Assembly (NCBI RefSeq): GCF_003285015.1
Contig: NZ_QMFB01000015.1
Location: 1 to 64,000 of the forward strand
Origin: Paenibacillus contaminans
GTDB taxonomy: Bacteria; Bacillota; Bacilli; Paenibacillales; NBRC-103111
Reading direction: 5' to 3'
Length of the DNA: 64,000 nucleotides
Numbering within the stretch: the stretch's first letter is position 1; the number at the start of each line of letters is the position of its first letter. The notes under the pieces are model-generated. The model was given only the letters and a program-made list of their open reading frames with translations, did not search any database and was not told where the DNA came from. The translations under genes and the position numbers were made by a program. This document shows, piece by piece, positions 1 to 9,628 of this stretch.

Positions 1-2010
1 CCAAGCGCAGCGCCTGGCGGCGAGCGTGCCGCAAGCAGCAGCGAAGCCGCTGCCGCTGTGGCCGCGCCGGCGCAAGCGCCGCAAGCAGGCGCAGCGGCCG
101 AAGGCGCGCATGCCGCCAGGCTGCGGGAGACGGCCGCGCAGCTGCGCAGCGCCGCCGAGCTGGTCGGCGGCATTCCGGCGCTCGGCTCGATCGCCCGCTC
201 GATGCGCGAGAAAGCCGAGCGGCTGGCCGGCAATCGTTTCACGATCGCGCTGTTCGGAGCGTTCAGCGCCGGCAAGTCGTCTTTCGCCAATGCCCTGCTG
301 GGCGAAAGCGTGCTGCCGGTATCGCCGAATCCGACGACCGCTGCGATCAACACGATCGTGCCGGCGACCGCCGAGCATCCGCACGGTACCGTACGCGTAA
401 AGATGAAGCAAGAGGAAGCCGTGCTTGAAGAAGTTCGCTACTCGCTTCGCGTGCTCGGCTTGGCATGCTCCGGCTGGGACGACGCGCTCGCGAAAATCGA
501 GTCGATCGCGCCGGAACAGGTCAATGCGGGCGGCAAAGCGCATTATACGTTCCTGAAGGCGGTCGCGAATGGCTTCGGCGAAGCTCGCGGGATATTCGGC
601 CAGGAGCTGACGGCAGGCTTCGAACAGTTCGCGGCCTATGTGGCGGAAGAACGGAAGTCGTGCTTCGTCGAAACCATTGCGCTCCATTACGCGAACAAGC
701 TGACGGATCAGGGCGTCGTGTTCGTCGATACGCCCGGCGCCGACTCGATCAATGCAAGACATACCGGAGTCGCTTTCAACTATATAAAAAACGCGGACGC
801 GATATTGTTCGTCACCTATTACAATCATGCATTCTCGCAAGCCGACCGCGAATTTTTGCTGCAGCTAGGACGCGTCAAGGACAGCTTCGAGATGGATAAA
901 ATGTTCTTCATCGTTAACGCGTCGGATTTGGCGGAAGACGGCGAGGAGCTTCGGCAGGTCGTCGCCCATGTGGAAGATAACCTGCTTAAGCACGGCATTC
1001 GCAATCCCCGGATCTATCCGGTTTCGAGCAAGCTTGCCGTGGAAGGCAAAATGCAGTCCGACGGCAAGCTATTGGCGGACTCGGGCATAGAGCCTTTCGA
1101 ACGAGACTTTATGCAGTTCACGTTCGAAGAGCTGACCGGAATAACGGTTCGTGCAGCGAAGCATGAAATGAAGCGCGCTTCGGCGCTGCTGCAGGAATGG
1201 ATGACAAGCGCAAAACAGGGCCAAGCGGAACGCATGGAGAGGCTTCGCGCGCTGGATGCGGCGTTCGCCGCCGTGCAAACGGAGCTGCAGGCTCCGCTTT
1301 CCGCCAGTTACTTGCAGGACATGGGGCAGGAATCGCAGGAGCTTCTCTATTACGTGAAACAGAGGGCGACATTCCGCTTCGGCGATTTTTATCAGATGGC
1401 GTTTAACCCGGCTTCCCTTCGCGAAGACGGCGGCGATATCCGGAAACTGCTTCGATCTGCGTGGCTTGAACTTCAGCGGCTGCTCTCCTACGATTTCTCG
1501 CAGGAGGTGCTCGCCACGACGCTTCGCATTGAGCAGTTCATGAACCGGCGCGCTTCCGCCATGCTGGAGGATAAGGCGGAAGGAATCCGGCAGCGGATGC
1601 CGGCTTTCGAGAACGAGCCGTTCGAGAAGGCGGCCTTCGTTACGCCGGAGGTGGAGGAAACGCTTGAGATCGGCGAAGCGGACGAGAAATGGCTGTACGG
1701 CTTTTTCAAAAACGGGAAGCATTTCTTTGAAGGGGAGGGCAAGCAGAAGCTGCGCGCTGCGCTTGAAGCGAGGCTTGCCGATCCGATTGCCGCTTATTTG
1801 GAAAAACACCGCAGCATGATTGCGGACGTTTACGGCAGCCAGTACGAGCGGCTTCTTCTGGACAGAAGGAGCGCCTTGCTCGATGCGGCCGCGGAGCATG
1901 TCTCGGGTATCCGCGATGCGCTGGAGATGAAGGTCGATTTCGAGCTGCTGAAACATATGCAGTTGCAGCTTGAAAAGCTGTATGCCGAGGAGTCCGCCAT
2001 TAACGTCTAA
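1..2010 (+). CDS. Dynamin-family GTPase, C-terminal part (DynA/YpbR-like), 5' truncated
   Basis: The reading frame is open from base 1, so the gene starts upstream of the window; 669 residues are visible. An Ala/Pro-rich linker (about residues 1-40) leads into a GTPase domain with a P-loop GAFSAGKSS near residue 85, a PTTAAINT switch near 105, DTPGADS near 243 and NASD as the base-specificity motif near 305. A long helical region follows. In Bacillus, DynA is about 1,200 residues and has two dynamin halves in one chain; a second half preceded by a linker fits what is seen. DynA tethers and fuses membranes and helps membrane repair. The two-half architecture is inference because the first half lies outside the window. 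Confidence 0.85.
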   Translation, partial: PSAAPGGERAASSSEAAAAVAAPAQAPQAGAAAEGAHAARLRETAAQLRSAAELVGGIPALGSIARSMREKAERLAGNRFTIALFGAFSAGKSSFANALLGESVLPVSPNPTTAAINTIVPATAEHPHGTVRVKMKQEEAVLEEVRYSLRVLGLACSGWDDALAKIESIAPEQVNAGGKAHYTFLKAVANGFGEARGIFGQELTAGFEQFAAYVAEERKSCFVETIALHYANKLTDQGVVFVDTPGADSINARHTGVAFNYIKNADAILFVTYYNHAFSQADREFLLQLGRVKDSFEMDKMFFIVNASDLAEDGEELRQVVAHVEDNLLKHGIRNPRIYPVSSKLAVEGKMQSDGKLLADSGIEPFERDFMQFTFEELTGITVRAAKHEMKRASALLQEWMTSAKQGQAERMERLRALDAAFAAVQTELQAPLSASYLQDMGQESQELLYYVKQRATFRFGDFYQMAFNPASLREDGGDIRKLLRSAWLELQRLLSYDFSQEVLATTLRIEQFMNRRASAMLEDKAEGIRQRMPAFENEPFEKAAFVTPEVEETLEIGEADEKWLYGFFKNGKHFFEGEGKQKLRAALEARLADPIAAYLEKHRSMIADVYGSQYERLLLDRRSALLDAAAEHVSGIRDALEMKVDFELLKHMQLQLEKLYAEESAINV

Positions 2011-2127
2011 GGAACGCCATATAGAAGAGAAGTTGGAATTCCTTGGACGCTGCAGCGGCAGAATGGGATGAGGAGATGGGATCATTCCGAAAGCGCTTCT
2101 TGCATGTTCAAAATAGAATAAGAAAAA

Positions 2128-2176
2128 GAAGCCTTCAAACCTGCTTAGGCAGCTGGTTGGAGGCTTCTTTTTTTTA
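2128..2176 (+). terminator. Intrinsic terminator after the dynamin gene
   Basis: GAAGCCTTCAAAC and GGTTGGAGGCTTC form an imperfect stem followed by a run of eight or more T. It lies about 120 bases after the dynamin stop codon. Confidence 0.8.
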
Positions 2177-2425
2177 AAATGGCCAAACGGCTTTGGAGAA
2201 TGCGAATGACACTTTGTCGAGGAGATTCCGGTTTCGCAGGAATTTGATTTCAACGGCACATCCGTTTATTTCTGCGGAATTCCCGGATTTTTTGACTATA
2301 TCGATTTTTCCCCGATTTGAACTATTTTCGCGTAAATAGAACAATATTCGCCTGCGCGAGAGCGGGTTTCGTACGGTTATGGGAGCCGTGGGAAATAATG
2401 GAGCATAGGCTTTTTCTATTTTTCA

Positions 2426-2439
2426 CGAAAGCGCTATCA
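2426..2439. promoter_or_regulatory. cre-like site
   Basis: CGAAAGCGCTATCA resembles the CcpA cre consensus (TGWAANCGNTNNCA) with the first base changed. It lies in a region with no recognised gene, so its target is unclear. The match is to a degenerate consensus only. Confidence 0.25.
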
Positions 2440-2507
2440 ATAGCCCGGAATTGCACGATTTAAGAGAATACGTTGGATTGTGTTTGTTTTTCAACATGAT
2501 ATGTAAG

Positions 2508-2521
2508 TATAAGCGCTTATA
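2508..2521. promoter_or_regulatory. Perfect 14-bp palindrome, LacI-type operator-like
   Basis: TATAAGCGCTTATA is a perfect palindrome around a central CG, the form typical of LacI/GalR-family operators. No gene that it would obviously control lies nearby; the next convincing gene starts at 2997. Confidence 0.3.
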
Positions 2522-2678
2522 TGAGGTATTCCACTCGTTGCCGTATATTTCATATGGTGCTAACATTCAACGTATTACGGGCCTTAAAAGTTGTAAATCG
2601 CTTTCTATTCCAGCTTTTCCAGAGCACGCCGGCCCGTACGCTTGAGAATCTGAAATCACAACGTTAAGAGGAGGAATT

Positions 2679-2747
2679 TTGCTGCAAAAATCTTACGATT
2701 TGCGGGGCAAATCCGATGCACGGCCGCTAAGCGGGATTTTTTCATAG
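2679..2747 (+). CDS. Possible 22-residue leader peptide upstream of the ABC exporter
   Basis: AAGAGGAGG at 2666-2674 is a strong ribosome site placed just before a TTG that opens a 22-codon frame ending at TAG 2745-2747. The gap before the ABC exporter at 2997 is full of hairpins. Bacillus subtilis bmrCD, a heterodimeric exporter of the same general kind, is controlled by translation of a leader peptide (BmrB), which makes a leader role plausible here. The peptide has no recognisable sequence and the spacer is short (4 bases), so this remains a suggestion. Confidence 0.3.
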   Translation: MLQKSYDLRGKSDARPLSGIFS

Positions 2748-2765
2748 GGACGTGCACAAAAGCTG

Positions 2766-2978
2766 CGTTTTCTTAGGAAAACGGCACTATGCGAGCAGCA
2801 GTACCTTTCCATGACGGAAAGGGTTAACGCGTGTTTTCAAGATTTGAAAGAGGCTTTCAAAACCGTTTCCCGGCGGGAGACCGAGTTCACGCTTTCGAAG
2901 GTACAAATTGATCCTTTTGAAGCGCCTAATCATGAAAAATAACCTACGCTTTCGGAAGTAGTTTTCCTGACGGAAAAC
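2766..2978 (+). promoter_or_regulatory. Hairpin-rich leader of the ABC exporter operon
   Basis: Several hairpins lie in tandem: CGTTTTC/GAAAACG (2766-2783), CCTTTCC/GGAAAGG (2804-2822), TTTCAA/TTGAAA (2835-2849), TTTGAAAG/CTTTCAAA (2843-2861) and GTTTTCC/GGAAAAC (2961-2978). The third and fourth share the same TTGAAA strand and cannot form together, a layout expected of an attenuator or antiterminator. The last one sits just before the GGGGG ribosome site of the gene at 2997. The rest of the 2011-2996 gap shows no convincing gene apart from the short leader frame. Confidence 0.45.
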
Positions 2979-2996
2979 TTTTAGGGGGTTCTCACT

Positions 2997-4829
2997 GTGA
3001 ACGTATTTAAGCAATTGAAAGAATTTTATTGGCCGGACCGAAGGCTATTGTTCGTATCGATCGGATGTCTTGTGCTGGCCACAGCGCTCGGGCTCGTGTA
3101 TCCGAACCTGCTGCGCTATTTGATCGACGATGTCATTACGAAAGAGGAATATGGGCTTGTTCCGCGGTTGGCGATTGCAGTCGTTCTTGTCGTCTCGATC
3201 AAGGGGCTTTTCCAGTACCTTCACGGTTTGTCCGGCGGCCGGCTTGGCAATAAAGTCGCTTACAATATGAGAGGGGCGCTGTACGAGAAGCTGCAATTTT
3301 TGTCCTTCCAGTATTATGACAAAGCTCGGACAGGCGACTTGATGTCAAGGCTGACAGCCGACTTGGAGGCGATTCGCCAGTTTATCGGCTTCGGCTTCGC
3401 GCAAATTTTGAACGTCGTGCTTATGGTCGTTTTCGGCTCGGCCATGATGTTCTCGCTGAACTGGAAGCTGACGCTCATCACGTTTGTGACGATGCCGTTT
3501 CTCGTATTTACCGCAATGAAATTCGAGAAAAACATTCATCCCGCTTTCCGCAGCATCCGCAAATCGATGAGCGATCTGACGACGGCGGTTCAAGAAAATA
3601 TTACCGGCGTGCGCACAGTCAAATCGTTCGCCCGCGAGCCGTACGAAATCGACAAGTTTTCCGAACGCAGCACGGCTTATAAAGATACGAGCATCAAAAC
3701 TTCGAACATTTGGGCGAAATATTTTCCGGTTATGGAGCTGTTTGCGAACTTGAGCGTGGTCGTACTTCTCGGCGCCGGCGGTTACCTGGTTATCGAAAAG
3801 TCGATGACGATCGGCGAGCTTGTCGCATTTTTCAGCCTTATCTGGTACATTATCGGTCCGATGTGGGGCATAGGCTTCCATATTAACAACTATACGCAAT
3901 CCAAAGCTTCAGGTGAGCGCGTGCTTGAAATTTTGCATCAATACGTCCATGTCAAAGACAAGGAAAATGCGGCGAAGCTGCAGGCTGATCAAGTGAAAGG
4001 GCATGTTCGTTACGAGAACGTCACCTTCTCCTACCCTGATTCGAAGCCGTCGCTGGTCGACTTCACCCTGGATGCGCCTCCGGGCAGCGTCATCGGATTG
4101 CTTGGCGGGACGGGATCGGGCAAATCGACCGTGATTCAACTGCTGCTAAGAGCTTATAACATCAAAGAAGGCAAAATTACGCTGGACGGCCGCAACATAG
4201 CCGATATTCAGCTGCAAAGCCTGCGCGAGCAGACGGCGCTTGTTTTCCAGGAAACGTTCCTGTTCTCGGCTTCGATCCGGAACAACATTTCCTACGGCAA
4301 TCGCGACGTTTCGATGGAACAAATTATCGAAGCCTCGAAGCTCGCCAAGGCGCATGACTTTATTATGGAGCTTCCGCTTGGGTACGACACGATCGTCGGC
4401 GAGCGCGGACTCGGCTTGTCCGGCGGGCAGAAACAGCGGATCGCGATAGCAAGAGCTCTGCTCAAGGATCCGAAAATATTAATTCTCGACGACGCGACGA
4501 GCGCAGTCGACATGGAAACCGAGCACGAAATTCAAGCCGGCTTCAAACAGCTGATGCAAGGGCGCACGACATTCATTATCGCGCACCGGATTTCATCGCT
4601 CCGCCATGCGGACGAAATTATCGTGCTGGATAAGGGGCATACCGTGCAGCGCGGCTCGCACCAGGAGCTGCTCAAGCAGAAGGGTCCGTATCTCGATACG
4701 TACAACATTCAATATGCGGATCGCCCGCAGGAAGACGGCGTATCGGCGGATGAAGCCGGCGCCGAAGGGCAAGAGGAACGCGCCAAGCTGGCGGAAGTTA
4801 TTCGCCTTGAGAGGAGGCTGGCGCAGTGA
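2997..4829 (+). CDS. Heterodimeric ABC exporter, subunit 1 (non-catalytic Walker B)
   Basis: This 610-residue protein has an N-terminal six-helix exporter domain (about residues 1-320) and a C-terminal nucleotide-binding domain. The Walker A motif GGTGSGKST is near residue 370, LSGGQKQR is the signature, and the Walker B region reads ILILDDATSAVD, with Asp where the catalytic Glu is normally found. That change marks the degenerate half of heterodimeric exporters such as BmrCD, YfiBC or TM287/288. The GTG start follows a GGGGG site. It overlaps the next gene by GTGA, so the two are translationally coupled. The exported substrate cannot be read from sequence; drugs or lipids are typical for the family. 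Confidence 0.92.
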   Translation: MNVFKQLKEFYWPDRRLLFVSIGCLVLATALGLVYPNLLRYLIDDVITKEEYGLVPRLAIAVVLVVSIKGLFQYLHGLSGGRLGNKVAYNMRGALYEKLQFLSFQYYDKARTGDLMSRLTADLEAIRQFIGFGFAQILNVVLMVVFGSAMMFSLNWKLTLITFVTMPFLVFTAMKFEKNIHPAFRSIRKSMSDLTTAVQENITGVRTVKSFAREPYEIDKFSERSTAYKDTSIKTSNIWAKYFPVMELFANLSVVVLLGAGGYLVIEKSMTIGELVAFFSLIWYIIGPMWGIGFHINNYTQSKASGERVLEILHQYVHVKDKENAAKLQADQVKGHVRYENVTFSYPDSKPSLVDFTLDAPPGSVIGLLGGTGSGKSTVIQLLLRAYNIKEGKITLDGRNIADIQLQSLREQTALVFQETFLFSASIRNNISYGNRDVSMEQIIEASKLAKAHDFIMELPLGYDTIVGERGLGLSGGQKQRIAIARALLKDPKILILDDATSAVDMETEHEIQAGFKQLMQGRTTFIIAHRISSLRHADEIIVLDKGHTVQRGSHQELLKQKGPYLDTYNIQYADRPQEDGVSADEAGAEGQEERAKLAEVIRLERRLAQ

Positions 4830-6727
4830 GCGGACAGCAGGAAGAACGAAGTCGGCAGGAAAGAGCGGATAACGCCACTCAAGCCGAAACTGAAGCTATG
4901 AAGAACATTACCGACGACAATAAGGCTAAGCCAAACAACGAGCGTTTTACGTACCAGGACGACGAAGTGATGGAGAAGCCGTTCGACTGGGGGCAGCTGC
5001 GCCGGCTGTCGCATTATTTGAAGCCGTACACGCGGCAAATGCTGCCGATCATCATTATTACGATGGTGCTTGGAACTTTGACAAAGCTGGCGATCCCGTT
5101 CCTGATTACGCTCGCCATCGACGACGCGCTCATTGCCGGAAACAGCAAAAAACTGATCACGATCGTTTGCATTATGGCCGGCGTGTACATCGTCCAATGG
5201 CTGGCCAACAACTACCGGATCCGGTACATGAACAACATCGGGCAGAAGGTTATTTACGATCTGCGCAATGATTTGTTCAGCCATATTCAACAGCTGTCGT
5301 TCCGCTTTTTCGACAAGCGGCCGGCCGGTTCGGTGCTCGTTCGGGTAACGAACGACGTCAACTCGATGCAGGATCTATTTACGAACGGCGTTGTGAACGT
5401 GCTGATCGACTTGGTGCAGCTGCTCGGCATCATCATTATTTTGCTCAGCCTGAACGTAAAGCTCGGACTCGCCATTATCGTTACCGTTCCGCTTATGTTT
5501 CTCGTATCGACATCGCTGCGCAAACGGATTCGCAGAGCGTGGCAGGACGTGCGGACGAAGCAGGCTCGCATCAACTCTCACTTGAACGAGTCGATTCAGG
5601 GAATTAAAGTAACGCAGGCATTCACGCAAGAGAAGGAAAATATCGACTATTTCGACGGTATGAACGATGTAAACCGGAAGTCCTGGAACAACGCTACTGC
5701 GTTAAACCAGAGCTTCGGTCCGATTATCGAGGTTACGGGGGCAATCGGCTACTGCATCTTGTTCTGGTACGGCGCTTCGCTCGTGCAGAGCGGCGCAGTA
5801 ACGATCGGCGTGCTTTTCGGCTTCGCGACGTACATCGGGAACTTCTGGGAGCCGATCAACCGGCTCGGCCAAATGTACTCGCAGCTCTTGATCGCCATGG
5901 CATCGTCCGAGCGTATTTTCGAATTCATGGACGAGAAGCCGAATGTCGCGGAAGCGAATCATGCGGTAAAGCTGCCGGCGATCAAAGGGAACATTCATTT
6001 CGAAGACATCGTGTTCGAATACGAGAAGGACCGTCCGGCGCTCCGCGGCATCAATCTGAAGGTGCGGGCTGGGCAGTCGGTCGCGCTTGTCGGACATACC
6101 GGCTCGGGTAAAAGTACAATTATCAACCTGCTGTGCCGGTTCTACGATCCGGTGCAGGGAAGCGTTATTCTCGACGGGCACGATATTCGCGACGTCACAA
6201 TCGAGAGCCTGCGTTCGCAGGTGGGGATCGTTCTCCAGGATACGTTCATTTTCTCGGGAACGATTCGCGACAATATCCGTTTCGGTAAACTGAATGCGAC
6301 CGACGAGGAAGTGGAAGCAGCCGCTAAAGCCGTTCATGCGCATGACTTTATCGTCAATCTGCCGCAAGGTTATGACACCGAGGTGCAGGAGCGGGGCAAC
6401 GTGCTTTCGATGGGACAGCGGCAGCTGCTCTCGTTCGCCCGCGCGCTGCTTGCCGATCCGCGCGTACTCATTCTCGACGAGGCGACGGCCAGCATCGATA
6501 CGGAAACCGAGCTCAAAATTCAGGAGGCGCTCAAAACGCTGCTGCAAGGCCGCACCTCCTTTATTATCGCGCACAGGCTGTCGACGATCCGCAGCTGCGA
6601 CAACATTGTCGTGCTGGATCACGGCCGCATTATGGAAACCGGCAACCACGATCAATTGATGGAGCATCAAGGCATTTATTACGGCCTTATTCAGGCGCAA
6701 TATCGTTTTCTCAGCGAAGCCAGCTAA
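4826..6727 (+). CDS. Heterodimeric ABC exporter, subunit 2 (catalytic)
   Basis: This 633-residue protein has about 80 charged residues before the first helix, then an exporter domain and an ATPase domain. Walker A is GHTGSGKST near residue 424, and Walker B VLILDEATASID near 547 keeps the catalytic Glu. The signature is LSMGQRQ instead of LSGGQ. In the dimer, this weak signature would face subunit 1's Walker B that lacks Glu, so both defects fall in the same ATP site, as in known asymmetric exporters. The GTG start overlaps the stop of subunit 1. A terminator follows at 6745. Confidence 0.92.
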   Translation: MSGQQEERSRQERADNATQAETEAMKNITDDNKAKPNNERFTYQDDEVMEKPFDWGQLRRLSHYLKPYTRQMLPIIIITMVLGTLTKLAIPFLITLAIDDALIAGNSKKLITIVCIMAGVYIVQWLANNYRIRYMNNIGQKVIYDLRNDLFSHIQQLSFRFFDKRPAGSVLVRVTNDVNSMQDLFTNGVVNVLIDLVQLLGIIIILLSLNVKLGLAIIVTVPLMFLVSTSLRKRIRRAWQDVRTKQARINSHLNESIQGIKVTQAFTQEKENIDYFDGMNDVNRKSWNNATALNQSFGPIIEVTGAIGYCILFWYGASLVQSGAVTIGVLFGFATYIGNFWEPINRLGQMYSQLLIAMASSERIFEFMDEKPNVAEANHAVKLPAIKGNIHFEDIVFEYEKDRPALRGINLKVRAGQSVALVGHTGSGKSTIINLLCRFYDPVQGSVILDGHDIRDVTIESLRSQVGIVLQDTFIFSGTIRDNIRFGKLNATDEEVEAAAKAVHAHDFIVNLPQGYDTEVQERGNVLSMGQRQLLSFARALLADPRVLILDEATASIDTETELKIQEALKTLLQGRTSFIIAHRLSTIRSCDNIVVLDHGRIMETGNHDQLMEHQGIYYGLIQAQYRFLSEAS

Positions 6728-6744
6728 CAGTCTTTCCGATTATC

Positions 6745-6813
6745 CCTCCGGGGTTAAGGCAATATGAAAAACGCAAGTCCATTTTCATGTTGCCTTTCCG
6801 GAGGTTTTCTTTT
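6745..6813 (+). terminator. Intrinsic terminator of the ABC exporter operon
   Basis: The outer arms CCTCCGG/CCGGAGG and inner arms GGCAATATGAAAA/TTTTCATGTTGCC form a long stem, followed by TTTTCTTTT. Confidence 0.85.
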
Positions 6814-6873
6814 ACACTTAATGTTAACGTGAACAATCAATATAAATCATTTATCCTAAGGAGTGTTTAACCG

Positions 6874-7638
6874 ATGAAAAACAAATTTGCCGCACAACTG
6901 TACACGCTTCGCGACGAGCTGGAGAAAGATTTTCCGGGCGTGCTTCGCGAGCTGAAAAAAATGGGCTGGGCAGGCGTGCAAATTTCCGGTCTCAGAGGCT
7001 ACAGCGCGGAAGAAATCGCATCGGTGTTGAAAGAAACGGGGCTTGGCACGGCGGGCATGCATATCGGTATCGACCGTTTTCGGGGAGAGCTTGACACGGT
7101 TCTCGAGGAAGCGCGTCTTTTTAACACGAAGGATCTGATTTTGCCGGGGCTTCCCGAGTCGGTGCGCAACGAAGAAGGGTATAAGGCGATTCGCAGCGAA
7201 ATGAACGAAATTGCCCGCAAGCTTGCTCCCCAAGGCTACCGGATCAGCTATCATAACCATGCTTGGGAGTTCGATACGGTGATCGACGGCAAATCGGCGC
7301 TCGAGTATTTGCTGGAGCCGGTAGCGGACAATGCACTGCTCGCGGAAATCGACGTGTACTGGGTGAAAAAAGGCGGCGGCGACCCGGTTTCGTTCATCAC
7401 TCCTTATGCAAACCGCATGCCGATCATTCATTTGAAGGATATGACGAATGACGAACGGCAAACCTACGCCGAAATCGGCACGGGCGTCATCGATTTTGCG
7501 CCGATTTTGACTTGGGGCGAGCGGAACGGCATCGAATGGTACTGCGTCGAGCAGGACGTGTGTCCGGGCAATCCGATGGACAGCATGCAAATCAGTTTGA
7601 ACAATTTGAATAAGCTTGCGGATCAACTGGCGAAGTAA
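6874..7638 (+). CDS. Sugar phosphate isomerase/epimerase family protein (TIM barrel)
   Basis: This 254-residue protein begins AAQLYTLRDELEKDF, shortly after its ATG, the typical first strand of the xylose-isomerase-like/AP endonuclease 2 family. Metal-site motifs include YHNHAWEF near residue 127, EIDVYW near 158 and IHLKDM near 186. These enzymes isomerise or epimerise sugars, inositols or hydroxypyruvate using a divalent metal. AAGGAG lies 9 bases before the ATG. It stands alone between two terminators, so its substrate is not indicated. Confidence 0.85.
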   Translation: MKNKFAAQLYTLRDELEKDFPGVLRELKKMGWAGVQISGLRGYSAEEIASVLKETGLGTAGMHIGIDRFRGELDTVLEEARLFNTKDLILPGLPESVRNEEGYKAIRSEMNEIARKLAPQGYRISYHNHAWEFDTVIDGKSALEYLLEPVADNALLAEIDVYWVKKGGGDPVSFITPYANRMPIIHLKDMTNDERQTYAEIGTGVIDFAPILTWGERNGIEWYCVEQDVCPGNPMDSMQISLNNLNKLADQLAK

Positions 7639-7700
7639 TAACCGGCAGCTCATGCAATAGGCAAAGCGGCTGTTACTGCCAGGTCAGGCCGTAAAATGCA

Positions 7701-7744
7701 AAAACCTTCAAAACCCCTATTTAGCGGTTTTGAAGGTTTTTTTC
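7701..7744 (+). terminator. Intrinsic terminator
   Basis: CCTTCAAAACC and GGTTTTGAAGG form a perfect 11-bp stem followed by a T run. Confidence 0.9.
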
Positions 7745-7836
7745 GTATCCGAGGCGTTGTTTGCACTGTCACCGAATGGGCAAAAGCCGAATAGGCTGAT
7801 CATGACGATTCATATTGTTGATGCAGGAGGGTTCAC

Positions 7837-9117
7837 ATGCATATCGAAGTTGTAAGACCCGGCGATTCGGTTTGGGCGATCGCCCGTCGTTACGGCGTGA
7901 CGCCGGCCTCGATTATGGAGGCGAACGGCATAGACAACCCGCAGCGTCTCGTTATCGGCCAGGCGCTTCTCGTGCCGACGGTCGGCTCTTTTCATACAGT
8001 TCGGCCCGGGGAAAGCCTTTGGTCGATTGCGCGGTTGTACGGGGTGTCGGAGCAGGACATTCGCGAGTTGAATCCGCAAATCAATTTCGCTCAGCTGCAG
8101 CCCGGGATGGTCATCCGCATCCCTTCGCCGCCGAGAACGACGATCGAAGTCAACTCGTACTTACAGCCGACCGGCTCGGAGCAAGATGCGGCACGCGTGA
8201 AGGAAGCGGCGCCGCATTCGACGTACATCAGCATGTTCAGCTACCGGGTGACGCGAGAAGGGGATTTGATCGCCCCGCGCGTCGATCAGGCGCTGGCGGC
8301 GATGAAGGATACGCGAGCGGTACCGATGATGGTGCTGACGAATTTTGAAGAAGGAACGTTCTCGGGCGACATCGGCGCCGCCGTTTTGCGGAACGAGTCG
8401 GTTAGAAGCAATCTGATTCGCAACGTACTGAACGTGATGAAGGATAAGGGGTATTACGCGCTTAATATCGATTTCGAGCATCTGTATCCGGAGGATCGCG
8501 AGAGGTATAACGATTTTTTGAGAGAAATCACGCGGCAAGCGCATTTGGAAGGGCATTTGGTATCTACGGCGCTTGCTCCGAAAACGAGCGCCGCACAGGC
8601 GGGTCAGTGGTATGAAGCGCATGATTACGCCGCGCACGGCCGTATCGTCGATTTCGTCATTATTATGACGTATGAATGGGGCTGGTCAGGTGGGCCTCCG
8701 ATGGCCGTCGCACCGATTCCGCAGGTTCGCCGCGTGCTCGAATATGCCCTGACCGTCATTCCGCCGCAAAAAATAATGATGGGAGCGCCGCTTTACGGCT
8801 ACGATTGGACGCTACCTTATGTTAAGGGCGGCAAATTTGCCCGCACGCTCGGCATAGACGAGGCCGTAGCACAAGCGGCTCGCGTCAATGCGGCGATTCA
8901 ATACGATTATACGTCGCAGGCGCCCCACTACTCGTATTTCGACCGGGACGGGAAGGAGCATGTCGTCTGGTTCGAGGATGCGCGCAGCATGCAGGCCAAA
9001 TTCAATTTGATCAAGGAGTATGGTCTTCGTGGCATCAGCTATTGGGTGCTCGGCAAGCCGTTTACGGCAAATTGGGTGCTGCTGGAAAGCAATTTTAAAA
9101 TCAAATCGTACAGATAA
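7837..9117 (+). CDS. sleL: Spore cortex-fragment lytic enzyme, LysM-GH18 (SleL/YaaH)
   Basis: The 426-residue length equals that of Bacillus SleL/YaaH (about 427). Two LysM domains occupy residues 1-47 (VVRPGDSVWAIARRYGV) and 50-95 (TVRPGESLWSIARLYGV), followed by a glycosidase family 18 barrel. The catalytic segment ALNIDFEHL places the acid Glu near residue 213. SleL is an N-acetylglucosaminidase that trims cortex fragments during germination; LysM domains hold it to peptidoglycan. There is no signal peptide, as in the Bacillus enzyme, which is laid down in the spore by the mother cell. GCAGGAGG precedes the ATG. Confidence 0.92.
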   Translation: MHIEVVRPGDSVWAIARRYGVTPASIMEANGIDNPQRLVIGQALLVPTVGSFHTVRPGESLWSIARLYGVSEQDIRELNPQINFAQLQPGMVIRIPSPPRTTIEVNSYLQPTGSEQDAARVKEAAPHSTYISMFSYRVTREGDLIAPRVDQALAAMKDTRAVPMMVLTNFEEGTFSGDIGAAVLRNESVRSNLIRNVLNVMKDKGYYALNIDFEHLYPEDRERYNDFLREITRQAHLEGHLVSTALAPKTSAAQAGQWYEAHDYAAHGRIVDFVIIMTYEWGWSGGPPMAVAPIPQVRRVLEYALTVIPPQKIMMGAPLYGYDWTLPYVKGGKFARTLGIDEAVAQAARVNAAIQYDYTSQAPHYSYFDRDGKEHVVWFEDARSMQAKFNLIKEYGLRGISYWVLGKPFTANWVLLESNFKIKSYR

Positions 9118-9124
9118 CAGAGGG

Positions 9125-9149
9125 AGCGGTCCAAGCGGCCGCTTTTTTT
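9125..9149 (+). terminator. Intrinsic terminator of sleL
   Basis: AGCGG and CCGCT form a short stem followed by seven T. Confidence 0.7.
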
Positions 9150-9628
9150 GCTGCAAAGTTTGTCGTAAAAGCCGTTCTTCCTGTAAGGATTTCCCGGCTA
9201 ATGAACCCCATAATGTCCTTAAGAGCGCTGTGAAATTTTTTTTGCGGACCTAATCTATAGCTGCTAATAGATACACTGGAGTTCGTTACAGTTCCAACAC
9301 CTGGGAATTTGAGCGAATAAGGTTTACGGCCAGCTATGCTTTCGGAAACCGCCGTTGACTTGAAAAATCGGTTTGCTGCCGGAGATTATTCCGGATCAGT
9401 TGCAAAATTTGGAGCGAACATTTAATCTTATTGTACGTGCCTAGGCTGACGAAAGCGATTTCTTGCGGAATGGTTCCGCTGCGTCAAGGACTTGCCTTTG
9501 AGCGGTGCAACTGCGAAACGGATGTTTTTAAACGCTATGAATTCATAGGTTTCTTATTACAAGAGCTTATAATCAATGGTTAGCGCAAGGCGTCAACAGA
9601 CGCCGCCAGTCGTTTATTACGAAAATGC
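9150..9628. other. Intergenic stretch with no recognised gene
   Basis: No frame in this stretch has a ribosome site and protein-like composition. The sequence is richer in A and T than its neighbours. It leads into the folded element just before the SGNH hydrolase gene. Confidence 0.5.

Noticed and set aside
2451-2645. 64-residue plus-strand frame
   Set aside because: No ribosome site, and its composition is not protein-like.
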